A stretch of DNA of 64,000 nucleotides, taken from assembly GCA_014706295.1 (NCBI GenBank), contig JACSVZ010000013.1, forward strand, positions 647,231-711,230, read 5' to 3'. Made by a program: the position numbers and the translations under genes. The DNA comes from Lycocorax pyrrhopterus obiensis. Its lineage: Eukaryota > Chordata > Aves > Passeriformes > Paradisaeidae. This document shows positions 10,681 to 23,180 of the stretch, in pieces. The notes beneath the pieces were generated by a model, which did no database searches, had not been told where the DNA came from, and saw only the letters and a list, made by a program, of their open reading frames with translations. The first letter of the stretch is position 1. Each line of letters opens with the position of its first letter.

Positions 10681-11466
10681 TTTCTCTATAAAATTAACTT
10701 GCTGGTGCCAGCCGCCGTTATCATCTTGTCCCTGCTCAGCACGGGGAGAAAAAGACTTGGAAAAACAGTTCTGGAGGGGGAGGCAGTCTCCTGAGGTTTG
10801 CTGTGTGACAGAGACCCCTCAGAGGATCTTCCCTGTCCCACAAGCAGCATCCTTGGCCTTGCCATTCCCTCAGTGCACCCACTCTCATTAATGTGTCATT
10901 AGTGACTGATCCACAGGTTTTCTCCAGGATTTGCAGTTTTTATCCATTCATTAAATTCCTCCCACATTTGTCCCTCCCAGGAGCTGCGGGGGATCTCTCA
11001 CTCTAAGCTAAGTTTGAATGGTTTTTCCCTGCTCTGCCACGCTCAAGGCACAGGAAATGTTTGCGCTGGGAGGTGATCTCATTTACAGGGGTGGAAATCA
11101 GGGATATTTTATCTGGAGTGGAGCAGAGCTGCTCTCATCTGAAACTCATAACTCTGTCATGTTGGAGGTGCTTTTGTCACGGCTGCGGCCGAATTTCCAT
11201 TGTGAGCCTGAAATTTCCATCTTCTGGAATCTGCAGGCAGAGGACAATCGACACAAAATGAGCATTTCCTCTGGGGCCTGAAGAGTATTGGTTCTGTTCC
11301 ATTGAATTAAGTGGAATGGGGTGGTTGGTGACCCCTGAGGGTCTTGCAAAAGGTGCTTTCAGCAGAGTCCAAAGGGTCTTTCAGGAACTTCTTGTGTTAT
11401 ACAGCAATGCCAGATGCAGAAGGAGGAAAAAATATGGGATAAAGCTAAAAGAAAACCCCATTTCCA

Positions 11467-11485
11467 CCCCCCCCCCAAAAAAAAA
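11467..11485. repeat. C10-A9 mononucleotide run
   Basis: A run of about ten C is followed directly by about nine A. It is low-complexity and prone to length error. Confidence 0.85.
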
Positions 11486-13364
11486 TCCTTAGGTTAAATA
11501 AAATAATAATGTCCTGCAAAGGGAAACATTGTGGATGGTTGAACTCTGAGTTTGGAGCTCATTGGATCAGTGAGGTTCTCCATCTCTGAGCCCTGGCCCA
11601 GCACCTCCTGCCCTTCCCAAGGCTCTGCTCTGGTGGTTCCAGCCCCATCAACAGCGACCTCCCTCAGTGACACAAACCCACCCAGCTGGGATTGTCCTGG
11701 GAGCCCCAGGCTGCAAAAGGATCACAAACCTTTCTGAAGGACAGATGTTACGGAGTTTTTGGAATGAATGGGAATTCAGCCTGGGAATGTACCATGAGCT
11801 GGTGGCTGGGTGTGCTCTGTGCCCTGGGGCTCTCTGGGGTTTTATGGGATTAAGGCACACACAGGTAAAATGTGCTACTTTGGAATGATGGGAATTACTT
11901 TAGAATGATCTGTTACATTAGAGTGATCTGAAATGGATGATATGACCATAAATGGGCTTTTATTTTTAATTGTTATTCCCTTTTTTAATGACAGTTACTT
12001 CATCCAAGTGCAATTTCATTTGAACACTTCCCCAAAACTTTATTTTGGAATGAACTGCTGGAGTATTAAAGTCAGAACATTTGGTTTATGGCCCTCTCCA
12101 GGGCTGGTTGCATTGAAGTGCCCACTGTCCCAGCTGCCGAGTTCCAGGCTCCATTATCCCTCTCGGAATGTCCCTTTCCCATCCTGCTCTTTCATTGCAG
12201 GCATTGGGCTGCCCTGGGCCAGCTGAGGCAGTAATTACTCTGTTATTCATTGCCATCGTTTCACACCACACGTGCTGCTGGAGCTCTGCACCCCGAGCCA
12301 GCAGTGTGAGATCTCACTGAGCTCTGTGCTGCCTGTCACCTGAGCTCTGGGATTGCTGTGATTTATCCGAACTTTTCCATTGGGTTTCTGCTATTTCCTC
12401 TTCCATAGCTTCAGCCCAACCATTGTCGGGGGGAATAAAGGCACCCCCTGTTTGGAAGTTTAACTTTTGGTTGGAGAGTTGTTAACAAAGGAAATTAAAC
12501 AGCTCTGGAGAACACTGGAGACAACCTCTGCAGCTCTTCCTTGGAGCATCCTCTTCCTCACCCCCCGGACTGGAAAGAGGATCTGAAAACCATCCCACCG
12601 GATGGTCTGGAACATCCTGGGTTTATCTTGAACACAGGGTTTAAATCTAAATATTTAATGAAGTCTTGCTAAGGAGGAGCAAACCCACTGATTTCCCCCA
12701 AATGAGGTTCCACATTTTCCAAGCATCCTTCTCCTCTGTTCCTATAAAATTGAGGAGAAGACACTGCAAAAACATTTTAAGAGTCCAGCTTTGGCACAGC
12801 AGGACTTTTAGGAATTAAAGCCTATCAGGAGTTCTGTTCAATGTAATCAATGACAAAAGGGATCCATGTATGAGAACAATTTCTATAAAACCAGACTGGG
12901 AAGGAAGGGGGGATAAACCAAAAGGACACTTGGAACATCCTTCAGTGTCCCAGCTGAGGCCCTTGACTGCAGGAAGGACCGAGGGCAGCGGCTCTCTTTT
13001 AGCCTGACTGCAGCTAATGGCTTCTGACACACTAAACGTCCTCCTGGAGACACCATAATCGGATAAAAACCTTTTGTCAAGTCCAGTCAACGTTGAAAAA
13101 GTGAGACAAATGGAAATTGGGCTGAATGTCCAGGTTTCCTGAGGAGTGAGAGCTGCCCTGCAGCCTCCCTGGTCTGCGGATGCCGCTGTGGCTGTGGCAC
13201 CCCAACAAGGTCCGTGAGCAATTCCAGAATCCAGCAATTCTTTAAAGGAACAGATATCTTATTCCAGGCCCCAGGGCTCCAAGGATTCATAATTTTACTG
13301 TATTTGCAGTTAAAAGGCTCCTCAGTAGCATCAAAATTTGTTCTGTGAAGTTGTTCAGTCATGG

Positions 13365-13728
13365 AGAAGAGAAGGCTCCAGGGAGAGCTCAGAGCTTCCT
13401 GCAGGGCCTAAAGGAGCTCCAGGAGAGCTGGAGAGGGACTGGGGACAAGGGCTGGAGGGACAGGACACAGGGAATGGCTTCCCAGTGCCAGAGGGCAGGG
13501 ATGGATGGGATATTGGGCAGGAATTGTTCCCTGGGAGGGTGGGCAGGCCCTGGCACAGGGTGCCCAGAGAAGCTGTGGCTGCCCCTGGATCCCTGGCAGT
13601 GCCCAAGGCCAGGCTGGACATTGGGGCTTGGAGCAGCCTGGGACAGTGGAAGGTGTCCCTGCCATGGCAGGGGTGGCACTGGATGGGCTTTGAGGTCCCT
13701 CCCAGCCCAAACCATTTCAGGATTCTCT
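13365..13728 (+). mobile_element. CR1 LINE fragment, type A, long copy
   Basis: It runs from gagaagagaaggctccagggagagctc to the 3' tail caaaccatttcaggattct, with the palindrome at 13657-13672. It is very similar over its length to the copies at 21034-21470 (reversed) and 26597-27044. It creates false open frames of up to about 200 codons. Confidence 0.92.
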
Positions 13729-15354
13729 AATAATAATTTACAACATGCCCTTAATACAGAGCATGTCCTTTTGGGGGTTGCTTTAAATGCTCCACTTTTC
13801 ATTTTTCTGTGTCAGCCTCTTCCCACACTTCCCTTTCTCTTTGAAGAAGCTCCAGTGGTAGGAGAGAAACTGGGCCAGGCACGAGTGAGACTGCAGCTGG
13901 AGTTCCAGGCAGAAGGAGCAGTAAACTTTGGAGGACTTTGACAGAATATTTGCAGTAAAAGGAGCTGCATGCTTCATGCTCCATTTCCATAGTTAATGCT
14001 GGGGAAGCTGATAACAGAGGGTTTGTTTTGTCTTTGCCTTCCTCCTGTGGTGCAGACTCCTGCTATCTGCAGTGTGTGATGCTGCTCCGCTCCCAGGCGC
14101 AAGGGAAGGAATTGTGGAGTGAGTTTGTCTATTCCTGCTTTTAAATTCCTGTCAGCCTGAGAGATGGGATTGTTACCCTGAGCAGTGCGAGGGCCCTGAT
14201 TTATATCCTGGTGCCAGCTCTGCCTCAGCAAACGCTGCTGCACGAGCTCTTGGCATGCCAGCCTCCCTCCTAACGCTGGCTGAATTATGTCCAGGCAGGA
14301 ATATCCCACTTCTGGTGAGCAGCTCATTAATAACCCCATGAACAGGGATGGGGGGGAAGAGCTCATTAGGAAGAGCAGAGGAAAGAGGAAAAATGCACAA
14401 ACCCGAAGCACTTTAACAGCCTGGGACTCTGACAGGGACACTGAGTGTTCGGGCTCAGAGGAGGAGCGCCCTTGGCCTTGGAAGCAGCCAGAGGCTGTAC
14501 TGGAAAACGGGGAGCAGTGTCCTGGAAAGGGTCTGGGAATGCGCAGGACCCTCAGCCCAGGCTCTGAGGATTTACCAGCTGGGAAAGAGGGGCTGGAGGG
14601 TGTCCAGGGCAGGGAATGGGGCTGGGGACAGAGCTTGGCATTGCAAAGGTGATTTATGAAACTGGGAATAATAATGGCGCATTTTCTCCCTAAACTCCTC
14701 CTCCAGAGTGTGAGGATGCGATTCTTCCATGGGAATTTATTCCATGGCACATCTTGGCTTGGATTTACGAGCTGGGAACTTGGAGTAGAAAAATGTTTTG
14801 TTCTCTGAGCTGTGTTGGGTTCGTGGTTCTGGGAGAACCACCAAGGGTGGGGATGGATCTGGTACAGCAGCTCCTCCTCACGCTCCACACACGAGCAGCA
14901 TTTCCTCCTGTTCTGCACACACTCATCTGCTCTACACATTCCTTTTTTATTTCCAAACCCCCACAGTTTAATTTTGGTTTTATAGCCTAAGAAAGAGTAA
15001 AGAGAAGATGATGACAATATCTGGTATTTGCAAGCAGCCAAATCCACCAGTTGGAAAGAGCAAAACCAAATGCCTGTCTTTAAAAAGAATGTATGGAGCT
15101 AATTTAGGAAAATTTCTGGAGACGACTGAAAAAACAACTGAGAAGTAAAGTGGCAGATTCATGCTGGAGGATTGAACTGTAAGGAATTTGAAAGGCAGTT
15201 TTAAAGGATTGGGATTGAATGTTTCCTGCCTGGAAAATCTCCATTTGAAGGAGTGGATCTCCGATTGTACAGCTTTCCTAAAGGTGTAAAGAAAACTTCA
15301 GTTGTCCATCAGAAAGTTCCAGGGCAGCAAATCCCTGGTTCCCTTACCTGGGCC

Positions 15355-15668
15355 TCCTGGCAGGGAGGCAGGGGCACAGGAGGGGGCAGCTGGGGGGGAC
15401 AGGCTCTGATCCCAGGGAACAGGGGCAGGACAAGGGGAAACGGCCTCAGGCTGGGCCAGGGCAGGTTTCAGCTGGAGAGTAGGAGAAGTTTGTCCTGGGA
15501 AGGGCTGTCCAGCCCTGGCACAGCTGCCCAGGGCAGGGCTGAGTCCCAAACAAAAGCCAGGTGGATGTGGCACTGGGGACGTGGGGCAGTGTGGCCTTGG
15601 CAGTGCTGGGAATGGTTGGACTCGATGGTCTGGGAGGGCTTTTCCAACCCGAAGGGTTCAGTGATTCC
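15355..15668 (+). mobile_element. CR1 LINE fragment, type C
   Basis: It shows ggcagggaggcaggggcacagg, aaacggcctcaggctgggccagg and the ending ggttggactcgatggtctgggagggc..ttccaacccgaagg. The 3' end is preserved. Confidence 0.85.
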
Positions 15669-16146
15669 CTGACTTTCTCTCCCTTTCTCCTGGGTGCCTG
15701 AGATTGGCGTGGTTTCCTTCAAACCCAACCATGTAACATTCCGTGTTCATTTCTGGGAGCAGATCTTCCAGGGAAATGTTCTGAGGAGTTTCCTTGCAGG
15801 AGCCACACAATGCAAACTCTGTGACTGAAATTACTGGGGCTCTGTTCCTGCGTGTTGTAATTTGTGAGGCAGGAACAAGGATAATAAATAGTACGAGATC
15901 TTTAGCTCCAGACGAGGAAACTGCAGCAGAATGAAACCACACAGCATTGATTCGTAATACAATCCCATAATGTGACTCCAACTCCTATTATACCTACTTA
16001 TCACAGCTCTTTTATCCCAGCTATTCAGATAAAAGCTCGGGAATTTTTGCAGGCAGCACAGCACAGCCCCATGGGTACATTTTGAATGCTGTGCTCAAGG
16101 AGATGCACACACACTATCTATTCTTGTGCTGCGGGTTTTGGCATCC

Positions 16147-16168
16147 TTTTTTTTTTTTTTTTTTTTTT
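16147..16168. repeat. T22 homopolymer
   Basis: An uninterrupted run of 22 T sits at the left edge of an AT-rich unique stretch. Read on the minus strand it is an A22 tail, but no AATAAA or gene-like sequence precedes it. Confidence 0.9.
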
Positions 16169-16379
16169 CCACCTGATGTTTTGAACATTTCTGCCTTCAG
16201 GTTAATATGTTCATTTATAAGGAAAGGATTAAACAAAAATCTCACAAGAGAGACGTGAACTTGAATGTGAGTGTGCAGATTTGAATGGATAAAGAGGCAC
16301 TTCAGGAGCTGGATAAAACCGGAGCGTTCCTAAGCCTCTGATTCCAAACCTGCCTCAAGGCCAGCAGTGCTGAAGACAT

Positions 16380-16920
16380 TACAGGGAGCAGAATAAACAG
16401 CTAAATTTTGCTTACTTATAAAAAGCTTTGTAATACTAAAGGCTCAAGTAGAGAATTGTAAGTGAGTTATTCTGTTGACCCCCGTGGATTACTTGTTTTG
16501 TTGTCTTTAGGATTCAGAAATGTTCTTATTTTATTTAGACTGAAATTTTAATCATCCCCACTTTGCATTTAAAACATGATATTATTTCCCCTTCTATCAT
16601 CTGTAAGAGAATACGGGGAAATTTCCTAAATAGTTGGCAGATTAGCTTTGTTATGTAAAACAGATCCTGGCAAAAGGAATTACAATTAACACAAGCATTC
16701 CATTGCACAGTGAAAGGGCTGGTTTGGAGAAAAAGTCTCTCAGTTCCAAACACTTCAACGCAGAGGCTTTGTTTTGTGTTCCCAGTGAATTGGATGTAGT
16801 TAGCACGCTCAAATATTTTGCCCATAAATATTCCCGAATCCCTGGATGTAATAACAGCAATCTCTGAGTGGAACTTTCCTCGGCTCAGGTTTGGGATTTG
16901 AAAGCCTTTGCCCTGAGTCT
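16380..16920. promoter_or_regulatory. AT-rich repeat-free island (intron 2)
   Basis: About 540 bp of unique, AT-rich sequence with no CR1 or tandem repeat. The minus-strand open frame here (131 codons) shows no recognisable domain. It could be a conserved non-coding element or simply old unique sequence. Confidence 0.2.
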
Positions 16921-17675
16921 CCTCTTGCATCTCTCTTTAATCCAGCCCCTTTCTGCAGAGAGTTTCTGTCCCACTAAAATACAAACTTCTCATTAAATGT
17001 GGCTTTAATAGTTCTGCTTTTGCACTTCTCCCTGGCTTCCAGCATGCAGATGCAAAATTCCTTCATTTTGGGCAGAATTCCTGTGATCCCTTTTGCCAAG
17101 GCGCCTCCACGTGTGCAGCCATCAAAGGCCTCTGGTTTGTGCTCGGGGGTTCGGCCCCTTTGCCCCAGGAGCTGCCCTGTTCCTGACCCTCTCCCTGCAG
17201 TGCCTCCGTTCAGTTCCTCTCACCTCACTCTTCCCCCCTCATTCCCATTCCTGATGGTGACGGGAGCACCCCAGGAGTTCTGTGCCGGCACATTGAGACA
17301 CTTCCCCGGTGCCCGAACGCTCCAGGAGCAACCTCCAGAACTCACTGTGGTTTCTGGCTTCATTTTCCAGGCTTTAAATCCCATCCCAGTCAGAGGCCCT
17401 GAGCTATGGCAAATGATTTCCTTCATAACTCTGCTCAGCACAGATACCCAGAGTCCTTTAGGAACAAGAAATCATTCCTCGTTCAATTCCCCATTGATTT
17501 ATGGAAACAAGCTGCTCCTGCTCACTCATAGGATGGGAAACCATCTCCAATACGCATCCTGATATCCGTGAGATCTTGTGGAAATGGTTATTTATCTGCT
17601 GCGTGATTTTCACCTCTTCGTGATTGATTGGCTTTATTATTTGAGGGGATTTTTTGGGAATAATGTGATTGTGAC

Positions 17676-17895
17676 ATCACTTCCCTGTGAGGGTGGTGGG
17701 GCCCTGGCACAGGGTGCCCAGAGCAGCTGTGGCTGCCCCTGGATCCCTGGCAGTGTCCAAGGCCAGGCTGGACACTGGGGTTCAGAGAAGCCTGGGACAG
17801 TGGAAGGTGTCCCTGCCCACGGCAGGGGTGGAACGAGGTGAATTTTAAGGTCCCTTCCAACCCAAACCGATGTGGGATCCCATGATTCTGTGATT
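17676..17895 (+). mobile_element. CR1 LINE fragment, type A
   Basis: It starts within cttccctgtgagggtggtggggcc and ends ccaacccaaaccgatgtggg..gattctgtgatt. The palindrome is broken by an extra base (ccctgcccacggcaggg). Confidence 0.9.
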
Positions 17896-18187
17896 TCCAG
17901 GGAGCTGTGTGATGCAGGTTGGTGCTCCCCTTTGGGTCACTCTGGGCACACCAAAGGCTCTCAGGGCTGTTTCTGTGGCTCTCTCCTTATGGATCACACT
18001 GACCTCCTGATGGAATTACTGGACATGGGGTAACCAAGGACACCCATGGAGTTTAACCAATCCTGCTGAAGCTCCTGGCATTCTGCCAGTGGCCCATGTC
18101 CCAAGGGAATCCTGGCCCCCATCAATGCCTGGGCGAACAGAGTATGCTCAGTGGCTTTTAACTTCCAGTTACCATGAATGAATTGAG

Positions 18188-18211
18188 ATGGTGATTGATT
18201 GATTGATTGAT
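18188..18211. repeat. (GATT)n microsatellite
   Basis: Five or so GATT units in unique intron 2 sequence. No other feature adjoins it. Confidence 0.9.
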
Positions 18212-19565
18212 TTCTGGGTGCTGAGGCCGTGGTGCCCCAGCACAGAGATGCCCCTGCTGCCATTCTCCCCTCTGATGGTGAGTGCTGCTCTGCAGGATCA
18301 AGGCAGAGTCATTAGCTGGGCACTGAGTCCCTAATTAAGCAGGGTTTGGAGTGCTCAGCTCCAGCAGCCCCTTTCCCTGGAGCGAGCTGCCTGCTCTGGC
18401 TGCCCGTGATCCTTGTGCAGGTTTGATTTATCCCTTGTTGTTGGAGTCTTTAATAGCCGGTGTAATTTATAGGGACACGCCCAGGATCCGTGTCTGTTTT
18501 TCACTCCCGTTGGTCTCTGTGAGCGGGGCCACTCCGGGTGCCAGTCGGGCTGTGTCTGACACCCGAACAGGGAGAGCAGGAACTGGATCTATCTCTGCCA
18601 TTCCAAGGCTGAAAATACGGGAAAATTTTCTCCCGGCCCTTTCTCAGTCAAATGAAGTACCCTGAGAGGGAGCTGCTGTTCATTCTCAAGCACTCCTGGC
18701 CCGGAGATTGCGCTCGAGGCATCTGAAGGGCTCAGAGTTGTTAAAATCCCGTTACCAGGACAGTGCTCCATGCAAAGGGCTGCTTCCCTCAATGAAAAGG
18801 GGCAGTGCCATCCCTGCAGCGTCTCAAGGCTGGGCTGGGCTGAGCACGTTGGGGAAGAAGCTAAAATCCCACCGCCTTCTCTGCAGAGAAGTCTTGTGGC
18901 TGCTGAGTGCTGCAGCAGAGGGGGAGAACGGAATTCTCCTGGAAGACGCTGTGTCTGGTCAGGCATCCAAAACTGCTGGGCAGGCAACAGTTTGATGTTA
19001 ATTCAGTGCTAAGTGTCTGTAGAATATGAATATTAATAACACCATTAATCCCCATTAATACCAGCAGCTCCCATGTCGTTGGAATGTCAGGAAGATTAAA
19101 TCACACCACTCCCAAAACATTTCCGTGGGATGGGGGCAGTTCTGCAGCAGCTCAGGAGGAGGAATTAATAATGTGGAAAGCAATTCTAAGTTTCAGTGTT
19201 AGATAATCATTACTAATTTCTAGGCTTTGTAGTGAGAACAAAAGTAAATACTGAATAAATTCATATCCACTGACTTAATCCAGGGAACAAGGCTTTCCTC
19301 CTTTGGACTGAGTCAAGGCATTGGAAACTTGCTCATGACATATTTGTGTTCAGTACAAACAGAGAACCATTTTCCTGAGTCACATGGGATGTGAAGGGAT
19401 AACAAGAGGCATCCCTCGATGTATGGGAATTCCTTGGGATGGTCCTGGGGATCTGACCTGTCCCAGAGCTTCAGGGGTGAGCTGAGCTCAGGGCTGAGCT
19501 GAGCACAGGGCACTGGGGGCACCTCCCTGCTGGGTCCCCCTCCTTCCTCTGATCCTCCCATGGTG

Positions 19566-19673
19566 GTGCATCCTCCTCCTCCTTCTCCTCCTCCTCCTCC
19601 TCTTCCTCCTCCTTCTTCTCCTCCTCCTCCTCTTCCTCCTCTCCTCCTCTTCCTCCTTCTCTTCCTCCTCCAT
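19566..19673. repeat. Polypyrimidine (TCC/TTC)n tract
   Basis: Just over 100 bp of almost pure C/T on the + strand, built from TCC, TTC and TCTTCC units. The minus strand is pure purine and yields a meaningless Glu/Arg/Lys-rich reading frame. Confidence 0.95.
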
Positions 19674-19791
19674 CCATGGAGGCTGGAGCCAAGGCAAAGC
19701 AGAAGTTTCCATGTGCAGAGACCAGAATTTCCTCTGGGCTGCCCTCCACCAGGGCAAAACAGGGAAAGATCAAACTAAATTCTGAGGAGCA

Positions 19792-19936
19792 TCACAGAAT
19801 CCCAACTGGGTTGGGTTGGGTCGGGAGGGACCTTTAATCCCATCCAGTGCCACCCCTGCCATGGCAGGGACACCTTCCACTGTCCCAGGCTGCTCCAAGA
19901 CCCAGTGTCCAGCCTGGCCTTGGACACTGCCAGGGA
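19792..19936 (-). mobile_element. CR1 LINE fragment, type A, antisense
   Basis: It begins with the reversed tail catcacagaatcccaactgg and contains the palindrome at 19854-19869. It stops in gacactgccaggga. Confidence 0.88.
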
Positions 19937-21033
19937 TGGGAAGTCCATCATCACATGAACTGGCACAATCCATCCTCAAACCTCTGAAAGCTGTCCCTGA
20001 ATCTTGACAATTCTTTGGGTGGAGGATGAACCTCAGTCTTTAGTTTTAAAAAAAACTCTGAACAGAAGACTCCAGAAAATGCATGAAAGAGAGCTTGGCT
20101 TAAACCTGTTAGGAAGAGGGAATCTCATAAACCATCACACTGCAATGGGAGATGAGTGAGCAACAGTTATTTTTAATGCTGACCCCACCCAGACCAGGCT
20201 AATCTCCCTCTCAGAGAAAGAATCCCCCCGCCGTGGGAAGGCTCAGGCAGTGCATGGCAGTCACATCTCGATGCTGGAGTGCTGCAAACACAACTGGTCC
20301 TGGCTTTCTGTTCCCAAAATTAGAGACAGCCGGACCAAACCGCTGCAGGGTGGGTGCACAGCTTGTTAAAAATATTACCGAGGGCATGGCTGTCAGTGAT
20401 TCACTGTCCCGAGGGAAGGATGCTCTGAATGGGCCCGTGGGGATCCCGGAAGGGTGTGATAGGGATTTCAGTGGATGAATGGGGTGATGTACTAGAGAAT
20501 ACATCTCTGTAATTTGCCACTGACATCAAGGTGCAAGTGCTTGTGACAACAGGCTTCAAACCCCAAATGATGGATTTCAGAAGGCTCTGGAATCAATGAA
20601 GGGAAATTCAATACGGACAGAACCAGACAGGAGTCTCAGGGAGAAATCAAATACACAAATGAGGGGAACTACCCAGGCAGCAGCACTTCAGCAGAGCTGG
20701 AGTGGCTGTGTATTGAATCCAGGACAACAGCACAGATCCTGCAGGGAAAGGGCAGCTGGAGATGCAGTGCTCGGGTTGGAAATGGTTGGTACCTTCCTCC
20801 CTTTCCTGTCTGATTCGACCAGAATGGGAAAGGTTCCATCCCTGTGGGCAGGGAATTCTCGCAGGGAATTCTCACAGGGAAAAGCAGCTGCTTCACAGTG
20901 GAAATCACGTCAGGGTCTGAGGGGCCATGAGGATGGTGGGGTCCCTTCCGTGGGCTCCTCAGTGTGGTGAGGAGAAAGGGACAGGGAAGGAGGTGACATC
21001 CAAAGGGAGCTGTGTAATTGAACTGCAAGTTCA

Positions 21034-21470
21034 TAAAATCCCAGCATGGTTTGGGCTGGGAAGGACCTTAAACCCCATCTCATCCCATCCAGTGCCACGG
21101 GCAGGGACACCTCCCACTGTCCCAGGCTGCTCCAAGCCCCAATGTCCAGCCTGGCCTTGGACACTGCCAGGGATCCAGGGGCAGCCACAGCTGCTCTGGG
21201 CACCCTGTGCCAGGGCCTCCCCACCCTCCCAGGGAACAATTCCTTCCCAATATCCCATCCATCCCTGCCCTCTGGCACTGGGAAGCCATTCCCTGTGTCC
21301 TGTCCCTCCAGCCCTTGTCCCCAGTCCCTCTCCAGCTCTCCTGGAGCCCCTTTAGGCCCTGCAAGGGGCTCTGAGCTCTCCCTGGATCCTTCTCCTCTCC
21401 AGGTGAGCACCCCCAGCTCTCCCAGCCTGGCTCCAGAGCAGAGGGGCTCCAGCCCTGGGCTCAACTCTGT
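21034..21470 (-). mobile_element. CR1 LINE fragment, type A, long antisense copy
   Basis: It runs from the reversed tail (aaaatcccagcatggtttggg) through cagccacagctgctctgggc to gctccagagcagaggggctcc. It is the reverse counterpart of 26597-27044. The palindrome has decayed (ccagtgccacgggcaggg). Confidence 0.92.
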
Positions 21471-21483
21471 GGTGGAATTCCCT

Positions 21484-21545
21484 GAGGAGTTGGACTCAAT
21501 GGTCCCTGAGGGTCCCTTCCAGCCCCAAATATTCTGTGGGTCTGT
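21484..21545 (+). mobile_element. CR1 LINE 3' tail
   Basis: gaggagttggactcaatggtc..gggtcccttccagccc..atattctgtggg is a CR1 3' end in sense orientation. It lies head-to-head with the preceding antisense copy. Confidence 0.75.
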
Positions 21546-22079
21546 GCTCGCTGTAAGGGGCGGGAGCAAACCAGGGCTGAGAGCAAAGGACGAGGAATTG
21601 CTTCTCACATCAGCGCAAAATGCTGAAAATGGGAAGTAAGCAGAGCCATATGGTTGGGATACAGAGAAGGGGGAGTGATGCAGCCAGAGAACTGTCAAGG
21701 GAAATTATTTTAATAACTGTCTTGGGAATACGATGTAAATCTGTCATTCAGCCTCGCTGGAGAGAGAATGAACCTGTAGAATTCTCCAAAAGGAAAAATG
21801 CAGAGTTACAAGAAATCATCTCAAATCATTACAGCTCTTTTATTTAGTCCCTGTGACAGCACAAGCAGCAACAGGTATATCACTGTTTACCTGTCACAAC
21901 CCTCTAATATTCTCATTTTGCCTGTAAGGAGCAGTGATGAGGTTTTACCTCTAATTTTCTAGTCTAGAATTCTTTTCTTGGCACTTACTGTGTTGCAGAA
22001 ATCCTTCAGTGAAAATCCCTTTGCCCGCTTACATTGGAATTTGTCTTTAAGAGATGTACATCCATATTTGAGTGTACAA

Positions 22080-22347
22080 ATTCCTCCCGAGGGGCAGCAC
22101 AGGGGAGATCCAACCTCTGGGACAGGGACGGGAAGGGCTGGAGCTGTGCCAGGGCAGGGTTAGGTTGGATTTTAGGGAAAAGTTCTTCCCCCAGAGGGTG
22201 CTGGGCACTGACCAGACTCCCCAAGGCTGCCAGAGCTCCAGGAGCACAGGGTGGGATTGTTGGGGTGTCTGTGCAGGGCCAGGGGTTGGACTGGATGATC
22301 CTTGGGGGTGCCTCCAACTCAGGATATTCCATAATTCCATGATTTTC
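22080..22347 (+). mobile_element. CR1 LINE fragment, type B
   Basis: Landmarks are gggaagggctggagctgtgcc, ttcttcccccagagggtgctggg, the type B marker gggattgttggggtgtctgtg, and the 3' end caactcaggatattccataattcc. Confidence 0.9.
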
Positions 22348-23091
22348 TGACTCTAAACCTGCACAGCCCCTTCAGCAGTCAGTAGCCTGCACACCCTGGG
22401 TGCGGCTCTTGCTTTGTCTGCGAGGATAAAGAAAGGGAAATCCGAGTTTATTTGGAATTATTACATTTTATTGCTTTTCTGGCTGAGCAAACATTGGTGC
22501 TCTTGCTGTTGGTTGGAAATCGAACCTTGTAGGATTTAGGCTGTGGTCTGGAAACAGGAATAGTGGGGTTTTAAGGGGATGATGTGTGTGTCCTTATGTA
22601 ATAACAGCAGCTTATTGACACCTTCTGGAGGAACAGGGCCAGTGTCACCCGGGGCTGATGGCACAGGAAGGAAGGAAGAGTTGGGGATGGTTTTGGCAGC
22701 CTGGGGAAGGTGGAGGTGTTTGCTGGTGCCTCACTGATGGAACAGAACCATGTGCTGGGATATTTATGGGGCTTTGCTGGTATTTCATTGGCCTCTTTCA
22801 CTCTGCAACTGCTTAATCACAGAGATCTTCAGGAGCTTCCTGGGACCAGGAGGTTTTTGAGGTTCTGACTGGTTTATTCAGACTTATTCAGGCTGTGTTT
22901 TAAGTGACAAATGTTTATCCTGTCCCACCCAGTTGTTCCTTTCTTACCCTGGGTAAACTCTTTTCTTCCTGTCTTGCCTTAGCAATCACCCTGCTGGTTA
23001 TAAAATGCATCCAGGGAAGCACTGGCTTTAACCAGATAAAATCTTGTATTATTTCAGCCTTTGACTATTTTCATATTTATGATCGTTCTGC

Positions 23092-23180
23092 TTGAGCCCC
23101 AATGTCCAGCCTGGCCTTGGGCACTGCCAGGGCTCCCGGGGCAGCCACAGCTGCTCTGGGCACCCTGTGCCAGGGCCTAG
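23092..23180 (-). mobile_element. CR1 LINE internal fragment, type A, antisense
   Basis: It covers only gagccccaatgtccagcctgg through caccctgtgccagggcc. Both ends are truncated. Confidence 0.85.

Noticed and set aside
13345..13941. About 200-codon frames here and at 21046-21639 and 26429-27154
   Set aside because: They cover the stop-poor 3' UTR of CR1 in both directions. The same peptides recur at every type A copy, and they do not match CR1 ORF1 or the reverse transcriptase.
14287..14652. Acidic 121-codon + strand frame
   Set aside because: No homology recognised. It overlaps the longer minus-strand frame, with no splice or promoter context.
16147..16168. T22 run as the poly-A tail of a minus-strand retrocopy
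   Set aside because: No AATAAA is correctly placed and no gene-like sequence lies to its right. Processed retrocopies are rare in birds because CR1 does not copy poly-A RNAs efficiently.
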